Shown here: positions 1 through 9,589 of the stretch, in pieces
Position numbering within the stretch: the stretch's first letter is position 1
How the letters are laid out: every line of letters starts with the position of its first letter
From: Dendrobium chrysotoxum
Lineage: Eukaryota; Streptophyta; Magnoliopsida; Asparagales; Orchidaceae
Assembly (NCBI GenBank): GCA_019925795.1
Contig: CM034301.1
Span: forward strand, 51,423,783-51,487,782
DNA: 64,000 nt
Direction: 5' to 3'
Translations under genes and position numbers: made by a program
The notes under the pieces: generated by a model
Databases searched by the model: none
What the model was told of the DNA's origin: nothing
What the model saw: only the letters and a program-made list of their open reading frames with translations

Positions 1-165
1 CGTGCACTGTATAATTGACGCGCTTGTCAGCAAAGCCATTCAAATCCAAAAAGTCTGAAACCCGATCCGTTAACTGTATATATGTACTATGTAGGATTTT
101 TGGAGTATGATATTTAATTTAAATTAGAAATAAAAATAGAGTATTAAAAAAATTCAAAAAAAGTA
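1..165. other. AT-rich DNA, no gene seen
   Basis: Short AT-rich stretch at the window edge. I see no coding region or recognisable element. Confidence 0.5.
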
Positions 166-255
166 AATTATTCAAATTATTTGGTGCATTCACCGCAGTC
201 AGTCCTATTAAATTCTAAAATTATAGCAGCAATGCACCAAATAATTTGAATTATT
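166..255. repeat. Foldback repeat (MITE-like hairpin)
   Basis: Positions 166-190 and 231-255 are 25-bp inverted repeats with one mismatch, separated by a 40-base loop. To the right (256-385) short motifs such as GAATGACTCATT and CTGTTTGGC recur, so the mobile unit may be larger. It is likely a small non-autonomous DNA transposon. No target duplication was identified. Confidence 0.5.
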
Positions 256-385
256 CAATAGAATGGGCCAAACAGAATGACTCATTAACAGAATGACTCA
301 TTCTATTGAATACGCAAAACTGTTTGGCTTATTCTAAATGTGCCAAACAGTTTGGTTCATTCAATGGAATGTGTCATCTGTTTGG

Positions 386-985
386 CTAATTTGATTCTTT
401 TTAAATTATTTTAATACTTTGCTCCTATTCCTAACATAAATTAATTATCATGCTCCTTAAAAAAATCCATATTATGTATATGTTTCGAAAATTTGAGCAT
501 ATATTAAATGAGAAAAATGAGATATTCAAAAGTTAGAAAGTATAATAAATATTAAAAGTGATTGAAGATAATTTAAATAATTAATAATGATATTTTTAAT
601 AATTTAACATAAAATAATTTGGTATTTTATATCGAATATTTTAAATTTAATAGAGTATTTAATATACGATATTTTTAATAAACTTCATTATTGAATATTT
701 TGAATATGCTTGTAAATTAAATTTTAGGAGATGATATTTTGATAATTTAGAAGATATTTAACTTCAAATAATAATAATATTTAACTTCAAATAATAATAA
801 TATTTAACTTAAAAAGTTAAAAAAGTATAAATTGGAGAGGGGTTGAATTTATTAGAACATCTAACTTTTTATTGTAGTCATTTGATTAAAATTATAAGGA
901 TAGGGATTGATCAATATTAGAACTGGTCACTTCATAGGGAATCTGATTGGCCCACCGATTATCGGGTTCAATTATTGGTTATGAC
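386..985. other. AT-rich intergenic DNA
   Basis: Very AT-rich with no coding signal. A short direct repeat (units of about 23 bp containing ATAATAATAATATTTAACTT) lies near 765-815. Confidence 0.5.
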
Positions 986-1527
986 TAGGGGTGTCAATAT
1001 TTGACACGACTCGAAAATTCAATTCGAATCGGACCCAAAAAATTTGGGTTATGGTCAACCCGTTTGTGAAACAGGTCTGGTTCAGGTTCAACAAATCGTC
1101 CCGTTTCAAAAATTGGGTCAAGTTCGAGTCAACCCGAAAACCCAGAAAATGACCCTTAATAGCCCGCTGACCGCGTCTGCTTGCTGACTCTGCCCGAGCG
1201 TATGACCGCGCTGCGCCTCGCGTCTGCCCACGAGTCTGCCCTGCGCGTCTGCTGCCCGAGTGCCCATCACGTCTCTTCACAAATCACCGGTGTCATCGTT
1301 TGCCTTGTGTCTTTGTCTGCCACCACTGCTGCTATCGTGCCGCTACCGTTGCAGTTGACATTTTCGCGTCTGGGGGTCGGGTGTGGTCGGGTCAACCCGG
1401 TAGCCTGACGGGTCAAATCCGGGTCTGAACTTTCGACCTGTTTACATACCCGAGTTGGGTTAGGGTCAACCCGTTTGAACCCGGGTCAGTTTCAAGTTCG
1501 ACCCGAAATTCAATTTTGACACCCCTA
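986..1527. mobile_element. hAT-like non-autonomous element
   Basis: The element begins TAGGGGTGTCAA and ends TTGACACCCCTA, an exact 12-bp terminal inverted repeat. It is flanked by the 8-bp direct repeat GTTATGAC (978-985 and 1528-1535), the target-site length of hAT transposons. The 542-bp interior is built from degenerate repeats of GGGTCAACCCG in both orientations and a GC-rich core (1165-1320); it encodes no transposase. A second member lies at 13814-14415. What is seen: ends and target duplication. Inferred: mobilisation in trans by a hAT transposase. Confidence 0.8.
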
Positions 1528-1535
1528 GTTATGAC

Positions 1536-1898
1536 TAATTTTGGGTTGTTATGTATGAAAATAGTCTTTTTGGGATTAGTCCAAATTAACCCAAGAATGG
1601 TTCGTGATTAAACTGGTCAGATAAACTGATCCAATCCGATTTATATATATATATACTCATTAAGCTCACTATTCATGATATATATAGCTAAAAAGTATTG
1701 GCTTGCTTATTATTTATTTATTTAGTTATAAGATATTCATATTTAGCATCAATATGTTTTTAATTATAATTTTAATATTCAGAATTTTCAACCAATAAAT
1801 TCATTTTTTTAATATAACAAAAAATAAAAGTAAGGATTATTGTTTTCTTTGTAAATTTTTAATATTTAAATGATAATTTAGGTATTCCCATTTATTTT
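1536..1898. other. AT-rich intergenic DNA
   Basis: No gene or clear repeat seen apart from a short (TA)n run near 1643-1656. Confidence 0.5.
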
Positions 1899-2931
1899 TG
1901 TTGCGGACTCAAATATACGCGGCGATAGAGTTTAATATTTCCGTCTCAGCGTTGTACGTATATCCAGCACACAAACAGAAGAGTGAAAGAAACACCAGGA
2001 TTTTTACGTGGAAAGCCTTGAAAAAGGGAAAAACCACGGGGCCACGCCCAGTTGAAAAAGTTCCACTAGTGTTGTTGAAATACACGAGGCTGACTCGTCC
2101 TTTAACTTCAGGACGATCAGATTACAATGAGTATCAATTACAAGGCCAAGCAGAGTTCCGACGTCACTCGGGCGTCAAACAGAATTCCGGTGTCACTTGG
2201 AAAGAAGTCCGGCGTCACTCGGACGTCGGGTAGAATTCTAGCGTCGGGCAGAATTCCGACGTTGCTCCCGTGTCGGGCAGGGCTCCGGCGTCCCTTGGGC
2301 GCCTGGTGGTGCTTCGGTGGTGTTCCGGCGGTGTTCCGGCGGTGTTCCGGCGGTGTTCCGGCAGTGTTCCGGCGGTGGTCGAGGAGGAGTTATTCCCTCC
2401 TAGGCTTCTCTTCTCTTCCTTCTCTTCTTGGCTTGGGGTCCCCTCTTAAGAGAAATGAGGGGCTATTTATAGTTTTTCTGGAGTGGCATAGCCCGTAAAT
2501 ATGTGAGGGATCAAGGGCAAATAAGGAGTGATCCGGATGAACGGTCGATATTGAAACCCTTGATCGTGAACCGTTTATCAAGCATTTGAAGGTCTTAATG
2601 ATATCAGAATTCTGCGATCTTGGACTCGTTGGATTCGTCTCGTCGAGCCGCTCGATTCGAGTATAAGCTCGTCAAAATCGGAGACCGTTTGGTAACTCAA
2701 ATTGCTGTTTGATGCTTCCAACAGCACTTCGGGTACTTGATTTGGACTCGTTTGGGCTCAGATTGAGTCAAATTTGGTGTTGTTGGATTCGTATTTCCGA
2801 GACGCTCAGTTCGACTGTAAGCTTGCTGAAATCGGAGTTTAAATAGTCTCCGAATTAATTTTTGAAGTTTCCAACTTGAGTTTTTCCTCGAGATTCGTGC
2901 CCGATCAAGATAATTTTCCGATGACGTATCA
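1899..2931 (-). repeat. 3' LTR of gag-only element
   Basis: On the minus strand it starts TGATACGTCATC and ends GTCCGCAACA. A TATA box (CTATAAATAG) lies at 2463-2472. The segment 2311-2383 is a minisatellite of an 11-bp unit (GTGTTCCGGCG, five copies or more). It differs from the partner LTR at 7548-8569 mainly in minisatellite copy number. Confidence 0.92.
2311..2383. repeat. 11-bp minisatellite in LTR
   Basis: Tandem GTGTTCCGGCG units downstream of the LTR TATA box on the minus strand. At least five units are here, against about four with an altered one in the partner LTR at 7969-8016. The copy number has therefore changed since insertion. Confidence 0.8.
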
Positions 2932-2950
2932 GTTGCCCCCCTATTTTTGG
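2932..2950 (-). other. Polypurine tract of gag-only element
   Basis: Immediately next to the 3' LTR the minus strand reads CCAAAAATAGGGGGGCAAC, a purine run in the position where plus-strand DNA synthesis is primed in LTR retrotransposons. Confidence 0.7.
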
Positions 2951-3099
2951 ACGAGAAAGCTCCAGGAGTCCAAAAATATATGTGTCGGCTTTTCATTTTG
3001 GCAAAATCGCAAAAATTTGCGTTCCAAAAATTAAATGTTTGCTCGAACTTGATCATAGAGGCCCCGTTGAGCTCCGAAAGTGTCAAAATTGAGTCCGGA

Positions 3100-3480
3100 A
3101 CGTCGAAAAACGTGTCCGGGGACCCCAAAAACGTCGAATTTGGACCGTCCGGGCCCGAAATCGGAGCCCGGGAACGCGTAGGCGGCCGAACCGGCCGGCC
3201 GGCCAACGCCCGCCGCCGTCCGCGGCGGCGCCTGCGCACGGAACCGCGAGCGTCTGCGCACGGAACCGCGCGGGGGGCGATTTTGTTTTTAAAAAAAAAA
3301 TTTTTTTTTATTTAAATTGTGGGTCCCACATGGGATTAAAAATCCGAAAAAATCCCAAAAAATTTCGAAAATTTTGAAAAATTTTAGGGAATTTAATAGA
3401 ATTTTGGAATCCTCCCCCCCTAAAGAAAACTATAAATAGACCCCCCAGGGCCTAGTAGAAACTCGCCCCTTCTTCCTTTC
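3100..3480 (+). promoter_or_regulatory. Candidate antisense promoter inside element
   Basis: A strongly GC-rich stretch (about 3110-3275) and an A/T homopolymer block are followed by CTATAAATAGA at 3430-3440 on the plus strand, opposite to gag and to the LTR promoter. A C-rich and then pyrimidine-rich leader and a tandem array follow. Tat-lineage elements are known to carry extra antisense ORFs between pol and the 3' LTR, which makes an antisense transcription unit plausible. No convincing protein follows, so function is inference. Confidence 0.4.
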
Positions 3481-3930
3481 TCCCTCTGGCTTTTGGCATT
3501 TTGAGGCTTTCCGCCGTTTTTGAGTAGGTGACTTTCCCTACTTAACTCGGCGCCCCTCCCTTTGCGCAGAAGTTAGAGTATTCCTCTCTTCTCCCCTCTA
3601 GTTTCTGGCATTTTGAGGCCTTCCGCCATTTTTGAGTAGGTGACTTTCCCTACTTAACTCGGCGCCCCTCCCTTTGCGCAGAAGTTAGAGTATTCCTCTC
3701 TTCTCCCCTCTAGTTTCTGGCATTTTGAGGCCTTCCGCCGTTTTTGAGTAGGTGATTTTCCCTACTTGACTCGGTGCCCCTCCTTTTGCACAGAAGTTAG
3801 CGGTTTTCCCTCTTTTTTCTCTCATTCTGGCTTTCTGACAGTTGAGGCATTCCGTTATTATTCAGTAGGTGATTTTCCCTACTTGAGACAACGCCCCTCC
3901 TCTTGTACAGGAGTTAGAAATTTCTTTTCT
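3480..3930. repeat. 112-bp tandem repeat array
   Basis: The motif GGCATTTTGAGG recurs at 3495, 3607 and 3719 (period 112 bp), with a more diverged fourth copy from about 3829. Every unit contains a small hairpin, GAGTAGG facing CCTACTTAACTC. The array lies downstream of the plus-strand TATA box at 3430. Confidence 0.85.
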
Positions 3931-3956
3931 TTTTCATTCCTTCATGTGGAGGTGAG

Positions 3957-4560
3957 ATGTTAGTCGGAGGGAGTCTGAAGATGGTCGGAAGTCAGGCTTC
4001 GGGAAGAAGTATGGCGTCGGGTAGAACTCCGACAAAAATCAGTCGGCGGGTAGAAGTCCTACGACGGGTAGGAATTTGGTGTCGGGTAGAAGCCCAACGA
4101 ACATCCGGCAACGGGCAGAAGTCCGACGTCGGGAAGAAGTACAGCGTCGGGTTGAAGTCCGACGAGGGTCCGACAACGGGCATAAGTCCGGCGTCGGGTA
4201 GAAGTTCGATGAAAGTCACGCGACTGACAGAAGTCTTTCAACGGGAGGAAGTTCGGTGTCAGACAGAAGTCTGACGAAAGTCCCGCGACTGGCAGAAGTC
4301 CTGCGTCGAGTGGAAGTACGGTGTCGGGCAGAAGTCCGACGAAAATATTGGGCAAAATTCCAACGAAAGTCTGGCGACGGGCAGGGACCCAGCAACAGGA
4401 AGAAGCTCGTCGTCGGGCAGAAGTCCGATGAAAGTCCCTCGATGGGCATAAGTACAACGTCGGGTAGATATCCGAGGCAAATCACGCAACTGGCAGAAAT
4501 ACAACGTTGGATAGAAATTCGACGAGGGTCCGGCGACAGGCAGATGATGGCGGGCGTCCA
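3957..4560. repeat. Short degenerate tandem array (GTCGGGTAGAAGTCC type)
   Basis: About 600 bp of degenerate short units of the type GTCGGGCAGAAGTCCGACG in many variants. Apparent open frames on both strands come from repeat periodicity and have no family resemblance. The motif resembles the GTCGGGCAGAATTCCGACG segment of this element's LTR, so the array may have grown from LTR sequence. Confidence 0.75.
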
Positions 4561-5160
4561 GTAACATTGTGTTAAGGGAATATTCATCCATACTAAAGTG
4601 TGCCAACATCAGATATTACTGAATCAAGGGGCCGAAGTAGTGTGACATGCCAATATTCTGGCAATACACTAACACTGTCAACTGAGTGGAGGTCTGATGA
4701 TGATCCAGTTATGTCCTTTCTTTAAAGTAGCAGTTGTAGGAGATGCTTGCGTGCAGTAAGGGAGAAGTCACTTAAATCCACCAAGGATATTTGACTGTGT
4801 TAAAGTTACTTGTTACTGGATGATACTAGCTTGTATGAGTGTCACCAGTGTACCTTTTGATTTCAACTTCTGGTGAGAAGAAATGTATATTTGAATCTGA
4901 ATTTATGTAACTCCAATGATATTGTATATGAAATGAGGATTTGTCCCCTTGAGGGACCTGAATTGTTATTGCATCTGTAAGACATGCTTTGTGCTTTTGA
5001 TGTATTATTAGTTTGAACGAATGTGAGAGACATCCTTTTAGGATGTTTGACATATCTGAGACTGCAAGTCAAAGCCCTTGCTTGATGACGTTAAGGGAAG
5101 ATGTTAGATTAAATCTCCCCAAGAATGATCTTCCAATGATTGGGATACAAGACATCATCT
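4561..5160. other. Internal non-coding part of gag-only element
   Basis: No protein family recognised. Part of it (5040-5110) already resembles the start of the 86-bp array that follows. Confidence 0.5.
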
Positions 5161-5164
5161 AATG

Positions 5165-5575
5165 ACATTTGACATATATGAGGTTGTATGTCAGAGCCCT
5201 GCTCAATGACGTTAACCTGTATATGAGTGGTCGAGGGAATCCACCAAGGATGTGAGACCTATTCGAGGTTGTATGTCAGAGCCCTGCTCGACGACGTTAA
5301 CCTTTATGGAAGAGGTCGAGAGAATCCACCAAGGATGTGAGACCTATCCGAGGTTGTATGTCGGAGCCTTTGCTCGACGACGTTAACCTGTATGGAAGAG
5401 GTCGAGAGAATCCACCAAGGATGTGAGACCTATCCGAGGTTGTATGTCGGAGCCTTTGCTCGACGACGTTAACCTGTATGGAAGAGGTCGAGAGAATCCA
5501 CCAAGGATGTGAGACCTATCCGAGGTTGTATGTCGGAGCCTTTGCTCGACGACGTTAACCTGTGTGGAAGAGGTC
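5165..5575. repeat. 86-bp tandem repeat array
   Basis: The motif GAGACCTAT recurs at 5254, 5339, 5425 and 5511 (periods 85, 86 and 86 bp), with a more diverged first unit from about 5165. Units are nearly identical in the middle of the array. It sits between the end of gag and the other arrays, in the space where pol would be expected. Confidence 0.85.
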
Positions 5576-5925
5576 AGATCGAATCCCCCTGGGATTGATC
5601 ATCCAGTGATTGAGACACAATAAAGATTGTGTATTTCTCGAATCAAGGATAAAGAGACTATATTTGTCAGTAGTTTTTCATTGTCATTTATATTCTTTTT
5701 TAAAGAAAGAGACAATATCAAAACTGGACGAACAACACATTATATTACTGTAAGACAATACAATAATTCCCTTGTACAACAAAAGAGATACATATAGGGA
5801 CAACCACATCATTTGACTTGATAGAAATACTAAGGACATTAGAGTGACATCCTACTGATCATAGAAGAGATACATGGTGACACATGACAAGTAGTATTAC
5901 TAACACAAAGGTTTAAGTTGCAGCA

Positions 5926-7496
5926 TTACTCAATCTCACCAACCATTTGAATATTATTCAATGGTTGTCTTTGTTGTTGTTGATTTTGCCCCCCAGTGGG
6001 GCGAGCTTCTTCTCGGGTAGGTGGGTTCCCAATAAACTGTCGAAGATAGCCCTGACGGATAAGTCTTTCAATCTCATCCTTAAGTTGCCAACATGCTTCA
6101 GTAGTGTGGCCACGACTACAATGAAAGTGACAGTACTGATCTTGATTTCCTGTATTTGGCTTCAAAGGATGCGGCCATTTCACCTTGTCCTGATCTTGAA
6201 TCGCCATTAACATATTTGCTCGAGATGTGTTGAGCGGAGTGTACTCTTTCTCCCGCCGAGGTTCTCGTTGTGGTAATGGGGGCCTAGAAGGTGGATTTCT
6301 ATTCCCTTGCTTTTTCCATTGTGATGAGGGAATTTTCACCTCAGGTGCTCCCTTGCGCTTCCCAGTGGTTTGCTCGAACTGTTTTCTATGAGCATTTATT
6401 GCCTCATCTGCAGATATATGCGCCTCTACACGATGGATCAGATCGGCATATGAATGAACAGTGTCGCGCATAAGTGCCGAATAGAAAGGACCAGGACGAA
6501 GGCCTCCAAGGAAGACCCCTCGGAGCAATTCTGGGTTTAGTCCTGGAATCTGTCGTGCCTCGGTGGAAAATCGCTGAAAGTACTCTTTTAACGATTCTCC
6601 CTCGTTTGACGAATCCCGGAGAGGTGGGAAGAATCTTTAGCAATTCTTCGATTGGCTACAAACTGTTCAACGAAGGCTTTGGCCAATTTGACAAATGAAG
6701 GGATCGTTCCAGATGGAAGAGAATAGAACCATGTTCGCGCCTGTCCTTTGAGTGTAGTAGGAAAAACCTGACATAGGAGGGCATCCGAAGCTCGTTGGAT
6801 ATGCATGATGGTTCTGTAATGATCGATGTGCTCGTACGGGTCGGATGTCCCGTCGTAGGAATCGATGCTTGGTAGTTTAAATCCTGCCGAAATAGCGTGT
6901 TGAAGAATAGCTTCTGTCAAGGGTGACGACTCCTGCAAGTCCCACTGACGAATGGGTTGCCTTATGCCTCATGTAGGGAACTCTTCTCGGACCAATCGTC
7001 GCAGTTCGTGGCGAAGGGCATTGCGAGGGAGCTCAGCAATGTGTGGTCGGGCTAACTCTTCGGGGAGGTCCAAAGGAATACGAGGTTGCCGACCTGTGTG
7101 CGAAGGATGGGTAGAACTTGCTGTATCAGCCAGTTCATTATCTTGATGCGACTGCGAACGCCTCCTGAGTGGAGGAAGAGGAATCTCGTCTTGAAGATGT
7201 TCGATTTGAACAGCTTCGACATGTGGTGGATCTCGAGGGAGAAGAACCTCCTCCTGAGGTGCTAGGGTCGGTTGTCGAGTCTCTCGCAAGAGTTGTAGGA
7301 TCTCGTTTTGAGATTCTTCCATCTTTTGAATTCTCTCTTCTAGGGAGGGTCCCGAGGTCCCTTCTCCAGGTGCGTTTTGCCCCCCGGGGTATAAAGAGGC
7401 AGATATCGGGCGTCTATGATTCATAGACTGATTCCTGGATTGATGAGAGTGAGAGCGGGAGGCTCCTATGAGGCGACTGCTACGCCTGTTGACCAT
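5926..7496 (-). pseudogene. Ty3/gypsy gag (Tat-like), broken
   Basis: This encodes a retrotransposon capsid/nucleocapsid protein that would form cytoplasmic particles around element RNA. Three minus-strand blocks are collinear. 7496-6969 gives the N-terminal region (starts MVNRRSSRLIG). 6938-6588 gives the capsid core, with motifs PSIDSYDGTSDPYEH and ARTWFYSLP typical of this gag family. 6528-5926 gives the C-terminal part with a zinc-knuckle-like CHFHCSRGHTTEAC followed by QLKDEIERLI. A TGA codon at 6971-6969 interrupts the first two blocks in the same frame, and a one-base frameshift near 6600 separates the last two. The frame stops at 5926, about where protease would begin in relatives. 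Start chosen at 7496, about 50 bases after the LTR. The protein cannot be made as one piece. Confidence 0.85.
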
Positions 7497-7526
7497 CGTA
7501 GCAATACTTGAAGTTGTGGGATGGAG

Positions 7527-7544
7527 TTCCCACAGACGGCGCCA
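7527..7544 (-). other. Primer-binding site, gag-only element
   Basis: Three bases inside the 5' LTR the minus strand reads TGGCGCCGTCTGTGGGAA. The TGGCGCC start and position mark a tRNA primer-binding site. It is not the initiator-methionine type used by the two chromodomain or RT-bearing elements in this window, and it resembles sites reported for Tat/Athila-type elements. Which tRNA matches cannot be decided here. Confidence 0.65.
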
Positions 7545-7547
7545 AAC

Positions 7548-8569
7548 TGTTGCGGACTCAAATATATGCGGCGATAGAGTTTAATATTTCCGTCTCAGCG
7601 TTGTACGTATATCCAGCACACAAACAGAAGAGTGAAAGAAACACCAGGATTTTTACGTGGAAAGCCCTGAAAAAGGGAAAAACCACGGGGCCACGCCCAG
7701 TTGAAAAAGTTCCACTAGTGTTGTTTGAAATACACGAGGCTGACTCGTCCTTTAACTTCAGGACGATCAGATTACAATGAGTATCAATTACAAGGCCAAG
7801 CAGAGTTCCGACGTCACTCGGGCGTCAGACAGAATTCCGGTGTCACTTGGAAAGAAGTCCGGCGTCACTCGGACGTCGGGTAGAATTCTAGCGTCGGGCA
7901 GAATTCCGACGTTGCTCCCGTGTCGGGCAGGGCTCCGGCGTCCCTTGGGCGCCTGGTGGTGCTTCGATGGTGTTCCGGCGGTGTTCCGGCGGAGTTCCGG
8001 CGGTGTTCCGGCGGTGGTCGAGGAGGAGTTATTCCCTCCTAGGCTTCTCTTCTCTTCCTTCTCTTCTTGGCTTGGGGTCCCCTCTTAAGAGAAATGAGGG
8101 GCTATTTATAGTTTTTCTGGAGTGGCATAGCCCGTAAATATGTGAGGGATCAAGGGCAAATAAGGAGTGATCCGGATGAACGGTCGATATTGAAACCCTT
8201 GATCGTGAACTGTTTATCAAGCATTTGAAGGTCTTAATGATATCAGAATTCTGCGATCTTGGACTCGTTGGATTCGTCTCGTCGAGCCGCTCGATTCGAG
8301 TATAAGCTCGTCAAAATTGGAGACCGTTTGGTAACTCAAATTGCTGTTTGATGCTTCCAACAGCACTTCGGGTACTTGATTTGGACTCGTTTGGGCTCGG
8401 ATTGAGTCAAATTTGGTGTTGTTGGATTCGTATTTCCGAGACGCTCAGTTCGACTATAAGCTTGCTGAAATCGGAGTTTAAATAGTCTCCGAATTAATTT
8501 TTGAAGTTTCCAACTTGAGTTTTCCTCGAGATTCGTGCCCGATCAAGATAATTTTCCGATGACGTATCA
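7548..8569 (-). repeat. 5' LTR of gag-only element
   Basis: Near-identical to 1899-2931 with the same ends. A TATA box on the minus strand lies at 8102-8111. The flanking ATTTT (8570-8574) matches the target duplication at the other end. Confidence 0.92.
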
Positions 8570-8574
8570 ATTTT

Positions 8575-8930
8575 TATTATATGAAATATAATCAGTTAGT
8601 TGATAAAACAAGATGCCAACTTCCTGGACGAGGTAAGTATGATACTGTACACAAATAAATCTATAAATTGAGCAAATTATTATTTTTTAACTCAATAGTG
8701 CATTCCTTAATGGCTATGGAAACCGGAAAACTTGATTTTAAGTGATAAAACCTCAGAAAATTCATCTGATCATAAATCATCTAAATTTTTAAAAATTAAT
8801 TCATTAGAACTTCATATTCAATAAATTTATAGTCAATATATTTATTTTGACATGAAAAATCCGATGAATCAGATCATGCAATTTTAAGTTCATTAATAAG
8901 TTACCAATATGTAAATATATATTTAATGAT
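8575..8930. other. AT-rich intergenic DNA
   Basis: No gene or repeat recognised between the retroelement and the next MITE. Confidence 0.45.
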
Positions 8931-8933
8931 TAA

Positions 8934-9053
8934 GATTTCGTTTGGGACGACTTTCTTATTGCTTCTTAAAGCAATTTTTTAGTACAACAAATTAAGTTTT
9001 TATACTAAAAAACTGTTTTAAAAAGCAATAAGAAAGCCGTCCCAAACGAAGCC
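8934..9053. mobile_element. Tourist-like MITE copy 1
   Basis: A 120-bp element with long inverted arms (TTCGTTTGGGACG facing CGTCCCAAACGAA) flanked by TAA (8931-8933 and 9054-9056). A 3-bp TAA duplication and GGCTTCGTTTGG-type ends fit the PIF/Harbinger (Tourist) class. Three relatives lie at 33444, 39865 and 40468. Confidence 0.8.
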
Positions 9054-9056
9054 TAA

Positions 9057-9460
9057 GTGAATTAATTTTGATCCCACAATCGAGTGTACTTATTCAAATC
9101 AAAATGATCTCATCTCTCATATTTGTCATGCTTTTAGGTTGTTGGATACTGAGTAAATAGGCCTCAAATTTTATAATTATTGGAGCTCTCTTTTCAAAAT
9201 TGGAAAGCGTTGTTGGAGGTTGCTTTAATCAGTAGGCTGGTTTCACACGTGTCTAAAATGGACTTAATTTTCTTTGATTGGGTTTATACAAATGATAGCT
9301 CATCTCTCCCCTATGCTCTTCAATCTTCTCCACCACTGTTATGCTTATGAGAGGCCAGTTTGACTAGCACATTGTTGAGAATCAACCCAGCAGTAGTTTG
9401 GGGAGAATATCACTAATGCTCATTGTTTCACTGTTGATCAACACTTACATCCACCGACCA
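9057..9460. other. Intergenic DNA, nothing recognised
   Basis: No coding resemblance found. From about 9463 a motif AATGGCAGAGCCAAAAAAAT leads into GAGGGGGACC, which resembles ends of hAT elements encoding DUF4371-type transposases and may be the terminus of the element whose gene follows. Confidence 0.35.
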
Positions 9461-9589
9461 ATGGCAGAGCCAAAAAAATTTATTGAGGGGGACCTATTAA
9501 AAATTTTTCTCAACTTTTTCATTCGGGCTTAGGACTGACATAAGCAGTTAAATTTTTTTTTTTCAATAAGATAGTAAACAACTTACAAT

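Larger units (their letters stand above)
1899..8569 (-). mobile_element. Gag-only Ty3/gypsy LTR element (Tat-like)
   Basis: A 6.67 kb element bounded by two LTRs (1899-2931 and 7548-8569) and the 5-bp target duplication ATTTT (1894-1898, 8570-8574). Read on the minus strand it has a 5' LTR, a primer-binding site, a broken gag gene and then about 3 kb without pol, ending in a polypurine tract at 2932-2950. The gag protein resembles the Tat branch of Ty3/gypsy. Protease, reverse transcriptase, RNase H and integrase are absent, so it would need help from an autonomous relative. The region where pol would be holds three tandem arrays (3480-3930, 3957-4560, 5165-5575) and a plus-strand TATA/GC-rich block (3100-3450). 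By eye the two LTRs differ at about ten positions plus minisatellite copy number, so the insertion looks fairly recent. Confidence 0.9.

Noticed and set aside
1040..1530. GGGTTT-like runs resembling telomere repeats
   Set aside because: They are degenerate GGGTCAACCCG motifs of a hAT-like element, not TTTAGGG arrays.
2697..3315. Open frames across LTR edge and GC-rich block
   Set aside because: They cross the LTR/polypurine boundary and have arginine-rich low-complexity content; composition-driven.
3957..4609. Overlapping open frames on both strands
   Set aside because: Short tandem repeats give open frames by periodicity; no protein resemblance.
5165..5575. CRISPR-like regular repeats
   Set aside because: The 86-bp units are contiguous with no unique spacers and lie in a plant retroelement; this is an ordinary tandem array.
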